Source: Candidatus Copromonas faecavium (nom. illeg.) | Lineage (GTDB): Bacteria > Bacillota > Clostridia > Lachnospirales > Lachnospiraceae | Assembly: GCA_018712915.1 (NCBI GenBank) | Contig: DVGC01000032.1 | Location: 1 to 64,000, forward strand | DNA: 64,000 bases | Direction of reading: 5' to 3' | Shown here: in pieces, positions 38,401 to 46,293 of the stretch | Position numbering within the stretch: the stretch's first letter is position 1 | Layout: every line of letters starts with the position of its first letter | Program-made: the position numbers and the translations under genes | Notes under the pieces: model-generated | Database searches by the model: none | Told to the model about the DNA's origin: nothing | What the model saw: only the letters and a program-made list of their open reading frames with translations

Positions 38401-40352
38401 CTTACCACATCGCTGTGGTAAAGAATCTCTCTCTGTTTTGCCGTATCCAGACGCAGATTTGAAAGAATCCGGAACTGCAGAAACAGCATGGTCATGGTTT
38501 CCGGCTTCATCTCTCTTGCCGCCTGGCATACCAGCTCATAGCACGAATGATCCGGCGTAAGCCCCGAGGTCAGCCCCTTTAAGGAACGGACTGCCGCAAT
38601 CCGGTTCTTATCATCGTCATCCTCCATATGCCGGACGGAAAAGCGAAGCAGCAGCTCCAGCCAGCCTTCCTGCTTAAACAGCTCCCTGGGAAGAGAATAC
38701 ACACAATCAAGAAGATAGAACACCGGATCTCCCTCCAGCTCCTTCTCCTCTCCGAACCATTCCATGAATACTGCCAGCATTTCCAGCCGCACCTTTTCTT
38801 CCGCCCGTTCCATGGCAGATACCATGACAAATTTCATCGCATTCTGAATCCGGCGTTTCTGCTGCATGGTCAGGCGGTAATCCGGCCGTATCATCTTTTC
38901 CAGGTACTCTTCCCAAAGGGACATGGCCGTCCGTTCATCCGGATCTGGCATGTTGGCCGGCAGCTCCTTGCGGTATCCGGCGTTAAAGTCAGCAAAAATC
39001 TTCCCGATCAACGCTGCTGCCTGCCTGCGGATGTCTCCCTCCCGGTTCAGCAGAAGCTCATAAAGAAAGCTTAGCGTCTGTTCCTTCTGTTTATGGTTCA
39101 GATGGATGGAATACTCGCTGAACATGTTAAGATAGGCCCGGACATTTTTCCAGTCCTTCTCACTCCGCGCCGCCTCCAGGATATTTCCGAACTGGCGCTC
39201 TGTCCCCAGCCGGTGCATGACATCGATATTGTGCTCAATTCCCCAGAAAACAAAAGAACGCACCACCAGTTTTCCCGTCTGCAGAACAATATCCAACGGT
39301 TTCTCCGGCGCATCCGGTTCACCGTTCAGCTCCACGTCTGCTCCCTTGGCCCGCATGTACTTTTCAAATTCATGAAGTCTGGCATATACCACCCGGTATC
39401 TGGTCCTTTTTGCCTCGTCCACGTTATCCAGCTTGGACAGAATCACATCGAAAGAGTCCTTCAGCGTATAGATTTTCGTAATTTCCTTTCCGTCATCTCC
39501 CCGCATCTGCTTGACCCGGAAATCGGCATAAATCAGTACCAGCGATTCCACGGAAATGTTATCTAGCTCCAGATCCCAGGTGGAATGATTGGCAGCAATA
39601 TGGCCGATGCTTTCCATCTGATGGGCGTGAAACCACTGGGCCGTATAATAATAGTGAAGATAGGGAACCCGCTCATTGGGTTTGCAGCCAAATTTTCCCA
39701 GATCATGGCCGGCGGCCGCTCCGGAAGCCAGCGCCAGATCAATGGGAACACCGGCAGCTTTCAGTCCCCGGGCCACGGTCATGGCCACGTAATGAACGCC
39801 GGCAATATGGCCCAGAGTTTCAAAGGGCGTCGCTTCCCGGTTCAGACGCATCATTTCATATATATACTGATACCGGAACTCCCTCATAAAATGTTCGTAC
39901 TCTTTGGCCCTTTCACAGGAAGAATACTCCTCCTCTGTCAGGAATTCAAAATCATCAAAGGGATGAAAAGGCACGGTTTTCCTTTCCTCATCGAAGAAAA
40001 ACTGAAGAATGTTCAGGTAGAGCAGAGCCCCGGCGGCAAAAGGAGCCGCATTTCTCTGAAATTCCTGATCCGGATATAAGATATGGGTTGCATACTGATA
40101 TGTAAAGGAAATCCAGCCATTCTCCGGTTCTCCGCACAGCCGTTCCAGTTCTTCCCTGCAGTATCCCAGAATCTGTGCACAGGAGAATCTCTCCTTCGCA
40201 GGCAGAACATCGCTGAAAATATCTGCCCATTTCTCTCTGTCAAAAACGGTCTGAACGCTTCTCCTGCTCAGACCGGCACGTTTTAAAAACTCCCTGTCAA
40301 ACAGCTTTGCGGCAAGCTCTGCCACCAGATGTCGGATATGTCTGCTGTACAT
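35496..40352 (-). CDS. Giant HD / HEAT-repeat / NadD-like / GNAT-like / PRTase-like protein (1618 residues)
   Basis: I recognise domains but not the whole protein. Residues 170-310 are an HD phosphohydrolase domain (His182/187, HD 216-217 in GHDLGK, His251/256, Asp277). Residues 400-900 are helical HEAT-like repeats. Residues 911-1095 are a NadD-like nucleotidyltransferase: FFPGTFDPFTLSHKE (T-x-x-H instead of HxGH), VVGSDV and ISSTKIREN (1065-1073). Residues 1120-1270 look like a GNAT acetyltransferase ending ALERQGFKR. Residues 1365-1560 resemble a phosphoribosyltransferase with the PRPP-site-like VILVDDLVHKADRL (1427-1440). No signal peptide or membrane helix was seen. AGAGGTGATTTC precedes the ATG. 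It heads a likely operon with an LDH-like protein and a flavin reductase. Nucleotide or NAD-related chemistry is suggested, not shown. Confidence 0.7.
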   Translation of the reverse strand: MYSRHIRHLVAELAAKLFDREFLKRAGLSRRSVQTVFDREKWADIFSDVLPAKERFSCAQILGYCREELERLCGEPENGWISFTYQYATHILYPDQEFQRNAAPFAAGALLYLNILQFFFDEERKTVPFHPFDDFEFLTEEEYSSCERAKEYEHFMREFRYQYIYEMMRLNREATPFETLGHIAGVHYVAMTVARGLKAAGVPIDLALASGAAAGHDLGKFGCKPNERVPYLHYYYTAQWFHAHQMESIGHIAANHSTWDLELDNISVESLVLIYADFRVKQMRGDDGKEITKIYTLKDSFDVILSKLDNVDEAKRTRYRVVYARLHEFEKYMRAKGADVELNGEPDAPEKPLDIVLQTGKLVVRSFVFWGIEHNIDVMHRLGTERQFGNILEAARSEKDWKNVRAYLNMFSEYSIHLNHKQKEQTLSFLYELLLNREGDIRRQAAALIGKIFADFNAGYRKELPANMPDPDERTAMSLWEEYLEKMIRPDYRLTMQQKRRIQNAMKFVMVSAMERAEEKVRLEMLAVFMEWFGEEKELEGDPVFYLLDCVYSLPRELFKQEGWLELLLRFSVRHMEDDDDKNRIAAVRSLKGLTSGLTPDHSCYELVCQAAREMKPETMTMLFLQFRILSNLRLDTAKQREILYHSDVVSDIFLENLKSSTPWIIKAVNIKLLVDQVDHGRREHLLHICAHFSNLIKVSEHVGVRHDAGHALLRLAHLLTTDQCNEIAVELLKGLEVGEYEFSKYIPEYLGEFALWLPPEQLDDLIERLHILLANANERIVSVALDTLGVLLECYSRYPGRFEEPEETAKERRHHLLGLILGCLANYREQVRQEAMLVIGQHVFGSEHMAERDKNELFSLCSKKLLFLLNEYRGGELSLYYRAATLSHVSRFISRYQLFGGDVSLMGRDRVAFFPGTFDPFTLSHKEIARKIREMGFTVFLAVDEFSWSKKTQPHLVRRQIVNMSVADEFYVHLFPDDAPVNIANPKDLKRLRETFAEQELYIVVGSDVIHNASSYKKEPEEYSIHSMNHIVFRRAGEAHPEDLYDRITGRVVELELPPNLEEISSTKIRENIDNNRDISTLIDPVVQEYIYHKGLYLREPEFKPILRAKAVSFEDGTGENERLLEELSNTVLSRHPERVSVSARIAQEKDRLLILRNSMDGGRPAGFVSFRELKSDELFGILKNMELANAVRRKTSREVLFITGIYFRQEDFFDGTFIHDISQLLLVEVISRALEKNGSFALFVSERNLVSEEAVSALERQGFKRPVMSDDNDKRVIYMVDMHEPLLLLHNLETTIKEPFASNPAVQEMIERNHRKLQLAMTRLYPGNLVLSLSSAVMHHRLVNRITELNQVPQEPVVPRRLGENMCVPFGKILRGKVVPNTVTKTLHTDKVYEPDLSSYSIEPFPYYSPLKSQIETIKSFDRPVILVDDLVHKADRLQALAPSLREAGIPIKKVVVGVISGYGRDLMQCFKLPVEGIYSMPNLRQWFVESTLYPFVGGDTVRRPEMKVAGLQPSINMILPYATPKLEGCSREALFDFSSVCIENARDLLQILETEYRKQFSKNLTLSRLPEAVILPLCPDKGSCMNYDENLAASEYLEADLEILGRMREFMTGQV

Positions 40353-40590
40353 GAAATCACCTCTTTTTCCCTGTTCCGCCGAATGTCCGCCGTCATTTCT
40401 GCCGTCATTCCGGCATTCTTACCCGGCCTCCGTCTCGGGAACACAGTTTATGTTTTTACCGGGCAATTTTTCGGAAGAATCCCCCGCCATTCTGACTGCA
40501 ATTCTTGCCCTCCCCGTTTCCCGGCTTGCTTTAGACCGTTCTATAGTAAACAGTATAATGAAAGCATCCGCGGTTTTCAAGGAATTTCTC
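40353..40590. other. Divergent gap between the giant gene and perR
   Basis: 238 bases with no visible gene. The minus-strand promoter of the giant gene must lie here, but I cannot point to a convincing one. The right end runs into the perR promoter. Confidence 0.3.
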
Positions 40591-40638
40591 TTGACATTCT
40601 TCATTCCTTTTGATAATATATCAATAACAATTATTGTT
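40591..40638 (+). promoter_or_regulatory. perR promoter and PerR-like operator
   Basis: TTGACA (40591-40596), a 17-bp spacer and TAATAT (40614-40619) form a strong promoter. Directly after it lies AACAAT-T-ATTGTT (40626-40638), a perfect 6-1-6 inverted repeat of the Fur/PerR type. This fits autorepression. A related site covers the start of the rubrerythrin gene. Confidence 0.75.
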
Positions 40639-40666
40639 TTTATTATTGTTTGAAGGAGGTGAAGGT

Positions 40667-41059
40667 ATGAGGACTTTAAAGCACAGCCGCCAGCGGGAAT
40701 CTATTAAAACCTGCCTGATGCAGCGCACGGATCATCCGACGGCCGATATGCTTTATCTTTCCATCCGTGAAGAATTTCCAAATATCAGCCTGGGAACCGT
40801 TTACCGGAACCTGAAGCTTTTGTCCGAACTTGGAGAAATTACCCGTTTCTCCTGCGGCGATGGTTCTGAGCATTTCGATTACCGGACCGAACCCCACTAT
40901 CATTTCGTCTGCAAAACCTGCGGAGCAATTTATGATATGCCGGAGGAAATCGTCCGCGATACCAACGAGCTGCTTACAGCGCCGCCTCCCGGCCGGGTAG
41001 ATTCCCACACTGTTTTTTTTTACGGAGAGTGCGACGTCTGCCGGCAGAAAAAAAGTTAA
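40667..41059 (+). CDS. perR: Fur-family regulator, probably PerR
   Basis: This 130-residue regulator has an N-terminal winged helix (RESIKTCLMQRTDHPTADML..) and a C-terminal dimer domain with HFDYRTEPHYHFVC, then CxxC pairs CKTCG and CDVCRQK for structural zinc. The start follows AAGGAGGTGAAGGT. It lies directly upstream of the rubrerythrin gene and both promoters carry similar operators. That supports PerR (peroxide sensing by iron-catalysed His oxidation) over Fur or Zur. Confidence 0.8.
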   Translation: MRTLKHSRQRESIKTCLMQRTDHPTADMLYLSIREEFPNISLGTVYRNLKLLSELGEITRFSCGDGSEHFDYRTEPHYHFVCKTCGAIYDMPEEIVRDTNELLTAPPPGRVDSHTVFFYGECDVCRQKKS

Positions 41060-41067
41060 AATCCCTA

Positions 41068-41118
41068 TTGACAAACAGCTGAATATCATATATAGTAATA
41101 TCAGTAACAATTACTATT
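41068..41118 (+). promoter_or_regulatory. Rubrerythrin promoter with overlapping PerR-like operator
   Basis: TTGACA (41068-41073), 17-bp spacer, TATAGT (41091-41096). AGTAACAATTACTATT (41103-41118) follows at the expected start point and shares TAACAATTA with the perR operator. Repressor bound here would block initiation. Confidence 0.72.
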
Positions 41119-41209
41119 ATTAATAATCTTCCGAACAAGGGAAACCGTCTTGCTCGGAACAGAAAATGGATTACCTATTAATTTATCTATAGAAAAGGAG
41201 AGAATTAAG

Positions 41210-41752
41210 ATGAAGAAATTTGTATGTATGGTATGTGGTTACGTTCATGAAGGCGATGCAGCTCCCGAGAAATGTCCCGTTTGCGGCGCTCCGGCTTCCA
41301 AGTTCAAAGAGCAGGATGCTGAGATGTCCTGGGCTGCTGAGCATGAAGTAGGCGTTGCTCAGGGTGCCAGCGAAGATATCATCGCTGATTTAAGAGCAAA
41401 CTATGAGGGCGAGTGCAAAGAGGTTGGTATGTACCTTGCTATGGCAAGAGTTGCTCACAGAGAGGGATATCCTGAGATCGGACTTTACTGGGAGAAGGCT
41501 GCTTACGAGGAAGCTGAGCATGCTGCTAAGTTCGCAGAGCTTTTAGGAGAGGTTGTAACTCCTTCCACCAAGAAGAATCTTGAGATGAGAGTTGAGGCTG
41601 AGAACGGCGCTACCGCCGGCAAGTTCGACCTGGCTAAGAGAGCAAAGGCCGCAAACCTTGACGCAATCCATGACACCGTGCATGAAATGGCAAGGGACGA
41701 GGCAAGACACGGCCGTGCTTTCGCTGGTCTGTTAAAGAGATACTTTGGCTAA
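41210..41752 (+). CDS. Reverse rubrerythrin (rubredoxin domain first)
   Basis: This 180-residue peroxide-reducing protein starts with a rubredoxin-like Fe(Cys)4 domain (CMVCG...CPVCGAP, residues 6-25), followed by a ferritin-like diiron four-helix bundle ([17 protein letters not shown].., [17 protein letters not shown]). The domain order is the reverse of classical rubrerythrin and matches clostridial revRbr, which reduces H2O2 and O2 with electrons from NADH via a reductase. The ATG at 41210 has AAAAGGAGAG before it. Codon use is skewed to a few codons, as in highly expressed genes. Confidence 0.9.
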   Translation: MKKFVCMVCGYVHEGDAAPEKCPVCGAPASKFKEQDAEMSWAAEHEVGVAQGASEDIIADLRANYEGECKEVGMYLAMARVAHREGYPEIGLYWEKAAYEEAEHAAKFAELLGEVVTPSTKKNLEMRVEAENGATAGKFDLAKRAKAANLDAIHDTVHEMARDEARHGRAFAGLLKRYFG

Positions 41753-41768
41753 GCTACAAGCCATGCAA

Positions 41769-41838
41769 GGATAAAATAAATATGGCACCGGGAAAGAAGC
41801 GCTTGCGGTTCTGGCCCGGTGCCATGTTTGTTTTATCC
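41769..41838. terminator. Long bidirectional terminator after the rubrerythrin gene
   Basis: GGATAAAATAAATATGGCACCGGG pairs along nearly its whole length with the downstream copy ending TTTTATCC (core stem ATGGCACCGGG / CCCGGTGCCAT, 41782-41825). It lies 17 bp after the stop and between convergent genes. Confidence 0.85.
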
Positions 41839-41881
41839 TTATACGGCGACAGCCGTCCAGCGAGATGGAGCGCAGCGCCAT

Positions 41882-42427
41882 CTATACCTTCTGCCCCACA
41901 GAAAACGGAAGCCAGTAAGTATTCCCTTCAAAATCATCGCTCCATAAATCATAATAATAAATCTGAAAATCCTCTGCATCACCGGGAACCACATAAATCA
42001 GATTTCCGGTCACGGTTCCGTTTTCCTCAATCTCATACTCGGCCGGAAGCTGGTCAACGGCAAATTCATCTTCCGGGAAAATGGTCCCGGTCTCATCGGC
42101 GCCATTATAACCCAGTTCAAAATCTGCATCCGACATGGGAAGAGGATCCATATCGTCAAACGTATTCTCCACCGTAATATTAACAACAAGAAACTGATCG
42201 GTTTCCTCGGCAGGAATATAACCGTCAATTTCCGGCAGAAACTGCGCCGAATTTACAGTCATATCAAAGAAGGCGGTGGACATAATGTCCCCTTCCGACA
42301 GCTCGATGGTCTGTCCATATTCCCGCCCCTGGGCCTGAATGACCGTTGCCGCGCTTTCGGCGGCGGAGCAGCCGGAACATGTCCCGACGGCAAGCAGCAG
42401 GGCAGCAAGCAGTGACAACTTTTTCAT
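41882..42427 (-). CDS. Small lipoprotein with a DUF4352-like beta domain
   Basis: This 181-residue protein begins with a lipoprotein signal (lipobox CSGC, Cys20), then an Ig-like domain similar to DUF4352/telokin-like proteins: TVNSAQFLPE.., the strand FLVVNITVENT, and the C-terminal LIYVVPGDAEDFQIYYYDL. It is acidic. The function is unknown. It follows the M20 peptidase gene by 30 bp, so it may be co-transcribed with it. Confidence 0.65.
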   Translation of the reverse strand: MKKLSLLAALLLAVGTCSGCSAAESAATVIQAQGREYGQTIELSEGDIMSTAFFDMTVNSAQFLPEIDGYIPAEETDQFLVVNITVENTFDDMDPLPMSDADFELGYNGADETGTIFPEDEFAVDQLPAEYEIEENGTVTGNLIYVVPGDAEDFQIYYYDLWSDDFEGNTYWLPFSVGQKV

Positions 42428-42457
42428 ATAGGCAATCTCCCTCTCTTTTTATTCCGC

Positions 42458-43801
42458 CTATTTGCCGTACTGGCGGAATAATCTCACATAAAAATCTACA
42501 TTGTTCTCAAGAACATCGCAGGGAATCCTCTCATTCACCTTATGGGAAACTCCATCCCATCTGGGATCCCAGGACAGCCCTGTAAACCGGTATACACTGT
42601 TGGTCGGGCATAAATCACAGTAATATCTGGAATCTGTTCCGCCGCACAGCATGCTCGGAATCAGAGTAAGCCCCGGATACTTATCCTCAACAATGGACGA
42701 AATCAGCTTATACGCATAAGTATCCGTTGACTGGACGGCCGGCGGATTGCTTCCCTTTACCAGGCGGATATCAATATCCTCCGGAAGGATTTCTTTATAA
42801 TGAGCCCACAAATCATCCAGTGTCTGTCCGGGAAGCAGGCGATTATTTGCGACAATCCATGCTCTCTCCGGCATAACATTGGCCTGCGCGCTTCCTCCTG
42901 CCATGGTAACTGCCGTTGTGGTGCGGATCATCGCATTATACGCCGGGTTCTCCGCCATCAGTGAACAAAGCTCATCCCAGTTTTTCCGTACATCCCTGCA
43001 AAGCTCTGCCAGATGCTCATCTTTTATAAAAGGAGCAGTTGCTTCCATCTGCTTCACTGCCGCCTCAGTCAGAACCGGCTTCATGGGATTGGCCTCTAAT
43101 ATACAGGCAGCCTCACAGACTCTTCCCAGAGCACTGTGTTTGTCCGGAACCGCGGAATGACCGCCATTGTCTGTTTTGGAAAATTCAAAATCGGCATATC
43201 CTTTTTCGCAGATATAAATAGTTCCGTACTGATCTCCGTCCGCCGTCTTCTGAATTCCGCCGCATTCATCAATCAGGCAGCCCAGTTTGACGTTTCTTTC
43301 GCGAAGTGTATCTGCAATTAACTGCGCAGCCGGCTCCGGACCACCCATGATTTCTTCGTTGTAGCCAAAACCAAAATACAGATCGTACTCCGGTTCAAAC
43401 CCTTCCGCAATCAGCAGCTCCAGCGCATCCATATATGCCTGAATATTGCATTTGGAATCTGTCGCACCTCTTCCCCATATGAATCCCTCCGCAACTTCCC
43501 CGGAAAAAGGCGGATATTTCCACATGGACCAGTCTCCTTCCGGAACCACATCCAGATGTGCCGTCATCATCAGAGGCAGGTGGCTGCTTTTTCCATTTCC
43601 TTTCCATGTATACAAAAGCCCTGCCCGTCCAATGACCTCTCTCGTCATCTTCTGATGTACCAGCGGATATGCCTCTTCCAGATAAGCATGCAGCTTTAAA
43701 AACGCATCCACATCCATCTTATCCGGATCTGCGTTGGATACGGTAGGAATCTGGATCATTTTTCTTAAATGCTCCATAAACAGATTGTTGTCGTACGCCA
43801 T
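42458..43801 (-). CDS. M20 family metallopeptidase (dipeptidase / carboxypeptidase S-like)
   Basis: This 447-residue di-zinc hydrolase has metal motifs AHLDVVPEGD, GRGATDSKCN and the catalytic pair GYNEEIMGG, and it has the lid domain with GGHSAVPD. It probably cleaves peptides or acylated amino acids in the cytoplasm; the substrate cannot be assigned. The ATG at 43801 is preceded by AAAGGAGATTGATAAC; the frame extension to 43906 has no such site. Confidence 0.85.
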   Translation of the reverse strand: MAYDNNLFMEHLRKMIQIPTVSNADPDKMDVDAFLKLHAYLEEAYPLVHQKMTREVIGRAGLLYTWKGNGKSSHLPLMMTAHLDVVPEGDWSMWKYPPFSGEVAEGFIWGRGATDSKCNIQAYMDALELLIAEGFEPEYDLYFGFGYNEEIMGGPEPAAQLIADTLRERNVKLGCLIDECGGIQKTADGDQYGTIYICEKGYADFEFSKTDNGGHSAVPDKHSALGRVCEAACILEANPMKPVLTEAAVKQMEATAPFIKDEHLAELCRDVRKNWDELCSLMAENPAYNAMIRTTTAVTMAGGSAQANVMPERAWIVANNRLLPGQTLDDLWAHYKEILPEDIDIRLVKGSNPPAVQSTDTYAYKLISSIVEDKYPGLTLIPSMLCGGTDSRYYCDLCPTNSVYRFTGLSWDPRWDGVSHKVNERIPCDVLENNVDFYVRLFRQYGK

Positions 43802-44264
43802 GTTATCAATCTCCTTTCGTTTCCTATTACCGGGCATGCCCTCAATGACAGCCCTGTTTCTGTTTATGTCCTTTGAAAAGAACAGGCACAAATCATGATA
43901 TTTCACAGCCTCAGATATTATTAAATCTGCTCTGTTTTCATGTATTCATGATTCTATTTTTATATGTATTGCACAAAAATAGTTCCCCTGTCATTATTTC
44001 ATATCTTTCCGCACCTGTCAATTCCCGTTGACGTCAAATCAAAAATACCATTTCCTTTATTCCCAAATCAGCCATATAAAAAGCCACGAAAAAGCATCTG
44101 CCTCTTCCAAAGCAAAAATACCGTTTCCTGTTTCCGCTTAAAAAGTGACCGACGAAGGGTTCTGCCCCCTCCGCCGGCCGCTCCCATCTTTCGCATCGTT
44201 CCGTCATTTCTTCAGACACAATCCCTATTCCGCAGGCTTCCGGACCCGCCTGTTCAGATGCCTG
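43802..44264. other. 460-bp gap between M20 peptidase and GNAT genes
   Basis: No credible gene. It has a perfect palindrome TTGACGTCAA (44028-44037) and a 16-base near-direct repeat AAAAATACC(A/G)TTTCCT (about 44042 and 44115). The minus-strand promoter of the peptidase must lie in the left part but is not obvious. Confidence 0.35.
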
Positions 44265-44867
44265 TTATTCTCTTTCCGCCAAAAAAATAATATGAAGCAT
44301 ATCTATTCCGTAATAATGTTTGACAAAGCTTCCTGCCGGTTTAAGACCGTTCCGTTCGGCCACATGAATGGAAGCCAGATTATTGTCCCGGATAATGGAG
44401 CATATCCTTGGCTCCTTTAAGACCTCGAAGGCGTACGTTTTGCAGCCGGCCGCTGCTTCCAGAGCATAACCCTGATGCCAGTAATTCCGGTTAAACAGAT
44501 AGCCGATTTCCATGGCCTGTCCCGAAGGGGCATACTCCTCCGGCACCGGCTGCCAGGTCAGACCGCACTGTCCGATCACGACCCCCGTCTCCTTTTGTAC
44601 CACGGCCCACAGGCCGATTCCCCCTGTCTGATACCGTTCCAGCTGACGGCCGACCCAGTTTTCTGCTTCCTCATCTGAGAAAGCATGCTCATAGGCATAC
44701 ATGGTTTCCTCATCCTGAAGGATTGCGCAGATGGCAGGAAAATCCTCCCATGTCATTTCCCGCAGCACCAGACGGCTGGTTTCCAGAATTATCCGTCCCT
44801 GCCGGAATGCGGCCATGCCGCCCATTTCAGATTTGCTCTTATTCGTTAAGTTCTTTTCTGACTCCAT
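44265..44867 (-). CDS. GNAT-family N-acetyltransferase (RimJ/RimL-like)
   Basis: This 200-residue acetyl-CoA transferase of the RimJ/RimL type has ETSRLVLREMTWEDF, the acetyl-CoA region GYLFNRNYWHQGYALEAAAGC and the end HVAERNGLKPAGSFVKHY. The start at 44867 is chosen from GCAGGAGGTGCGGG. It overlaps the end of larC by 29 bases, so translation is coupled although a functional link is not obvious. The target is unknown. Confidence 0.78.
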   Translation of the reverse strand: MESEKNLTNKSKSEMGGMAAFRQGRIILETSRLVLREMTWEDFPAICAILQDEETMYAYEHAFSDEEAENWVGRQLERYQTGGIGLWAVVQKETGVVIGQCGLTWQPVPEEYAPSGQAMEIGYLFNRNYWHQGYALEAAAGCKTYAFEVLKEPRICSIIRDNNLASIHVAERNGLKPAGSFVKHYYGIDMLHIIFLAERE

Positions 44868-46185
44868 CCCGCACCTCCTGCAGAGAAATCCCTCGCTTCC
44901 GGGCAATTTCCGCCAGGTCCTCATACTCCAGCTTGCTCTTTGTCACCCCATATCCGGAAGAAATTTTCTCACGCACCGTTCCATAAGAGGTCTGAAGTGT
45001 TTTTTCCTCCCGTTTCAGCGTAAATCTCCGGCTTATATGTTCCCGGATTCCAATGGTGGTGGTATGGCGGAAAATCAACCGCACCATCTCCTCCTCGTCC
45101 TCTTTCCTGCACATGCAGGTCAGAAGCGTTCCCGGACGATTTTTCTTCATGCCCACCGGGATCGTATAAACTTCAAGCGCTCCCTTTGCCAGGAGAAGCT
45201 CCTGAACGAAACCAAGGGCCTCAGCCGTCATATCGTCCAGATTGCAGGAAAGCTCAGCCACCTCAGTCTTTTCCTCCGCCGTCTCCCCAAGGAAGGCCCG
45301 GACACAGTTGGCCTGCTCAAAGTCCTTTTTTCCCATTCCATATCCGATTTTTGATACGGTCATCACCGGCATTTCCCGGAATTCCGTTACGAAATGTTTC
45401 AGAAGAGCCGCTCCCGTAGGCGTGCACAGCTCTCCCTTCACGTTGCCTGCGTACATGGGAACTCCCTGAAGAATATGGGCCGTTGCCGGAGCCGGAACAG
45501 GAAGAACGCCATGAGCACAGCGCACCTGTCCGCTTCCAACATGAACCGGAGAAGCAAGAATCCGGTCCGGAGCCAGCTCATGAATCAGAAGGCAGACACC
45601 GGCAATATCTGCCACCGCATCGGCCGTTCCCACCTCATGGAAGTGAATCTGATCCACCGGTTTTCCGTGAGCAGCAGCTTCTGCCCGAGCAATCAGTCCA
45701 TACACCTGCTCCATATCCTCTTTCACCTGTTCCGGCAGATCCAGATGAGAAATCATATGAGAAATCCCGGCCATGTCCGCATGATGGTGATGCCCATGGG
45801 CATGGGTATGAGTATGCGCGTCCCCGCCGTCATGCGTGTGTGTATGCGCGCATCCTTCGTGGCTGTGGGCTTCTTCATTCCCATGACTGTGGCCGCACGC
45901 TTCATGACTGTAAACCTCCCCATGCTCATGACCATGTTCATGCACTTCATGGCTGTGCCCATGAACATCCAGGCTCTCTTCCTCCTCCCCGTTGACCGTT
46001 ACCTTCATATGAGTGCCGGTGATGCCGCATTTAACTGCTTCCTCAGCCTCCACCTGTACTCCCGACAGGCCAAGCCGGTTCATTTTTTCCAAAAATGCCT
46101 CTTTATCCGGGCAAAGTTCATACAGAGCCGCCATCAGCATGTCACCGGCAGCTCCCATACTGCAGTCAAGATAAATCGTCCGCAT
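44839..46185 (-). CDS. larC: Nickel pincer cofactor synthase LarC
   Basis: This 448-residue protein inserts nickel into the pyridinium dithiocarboxylate cofactor of lactate racemase-type enzymes. The N-terminus IYLDCSMGAAGDML is typical. Residues about 75-140 are a long His-rich stretch (GHSHEVHEHGHEHGE, HTHTHAHGHHHHAD) that would hold nickel. The later motif HFHEVGTADAVADI is conserved. In Lactobacillus plantarum larC needs a ribosomal frameshift; here it is one open frame. The ATG at 46185 follows GGAGGGGATATCA. Confidence 0.88.
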   Translation of the reverse strand: MRTIYLDCSMGAAGDMLMAALYELCPDKEAFLEKMNRLGLSGVQVEAEEAVKCGITGTHMKVTVNGEEEESLDVHGHSHEVHEHGHEHGEVYSHEACGHSHGNEEAHSHEGCAHTHTHDGGDAHTHTHAHGHHHHADMAGISHMISHLDLPEQVKEDMEQVYGLIARAEAAAHGKPVDQIHFHEVGTADAVADIAGVCLLIHELAPDRILASPVHVGSGQVRCAHGVLPVPAPATAHILQGVPMYAGNVKGELCTPTGAALLKHFVTEFREMPVMTVSKIGYGMGKKDFEQANCVRAFLGETAEEKTEVAELSCNLDDMTAEALGFVQELLLAKGALEVYTIPVGMKKNRPGTLLTCMCRKEDEEEMVRLIFRHTTTIGIREHISRRFTLKREEKTLQTSYGTVREKISSGYGVTKSKLEYEDLAEIARKRGISLQEVRDGVRKELNE

Positions 46186-46293
46186 TGATATCCCCTCCAT
46201 TTTTTCTATAAATTTCTTTATAAGTTTCCCTTGCGAATTCCCCCATTTTCCACAGGCCCCGCAAAATTACGCTTACTTATCCACACGGTTTCT

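Noticed and set aside
44839-46185. Programmed frameshift in larC
   Set aside because: LarC is open from start to stop in one frame, so no recoding is required here.
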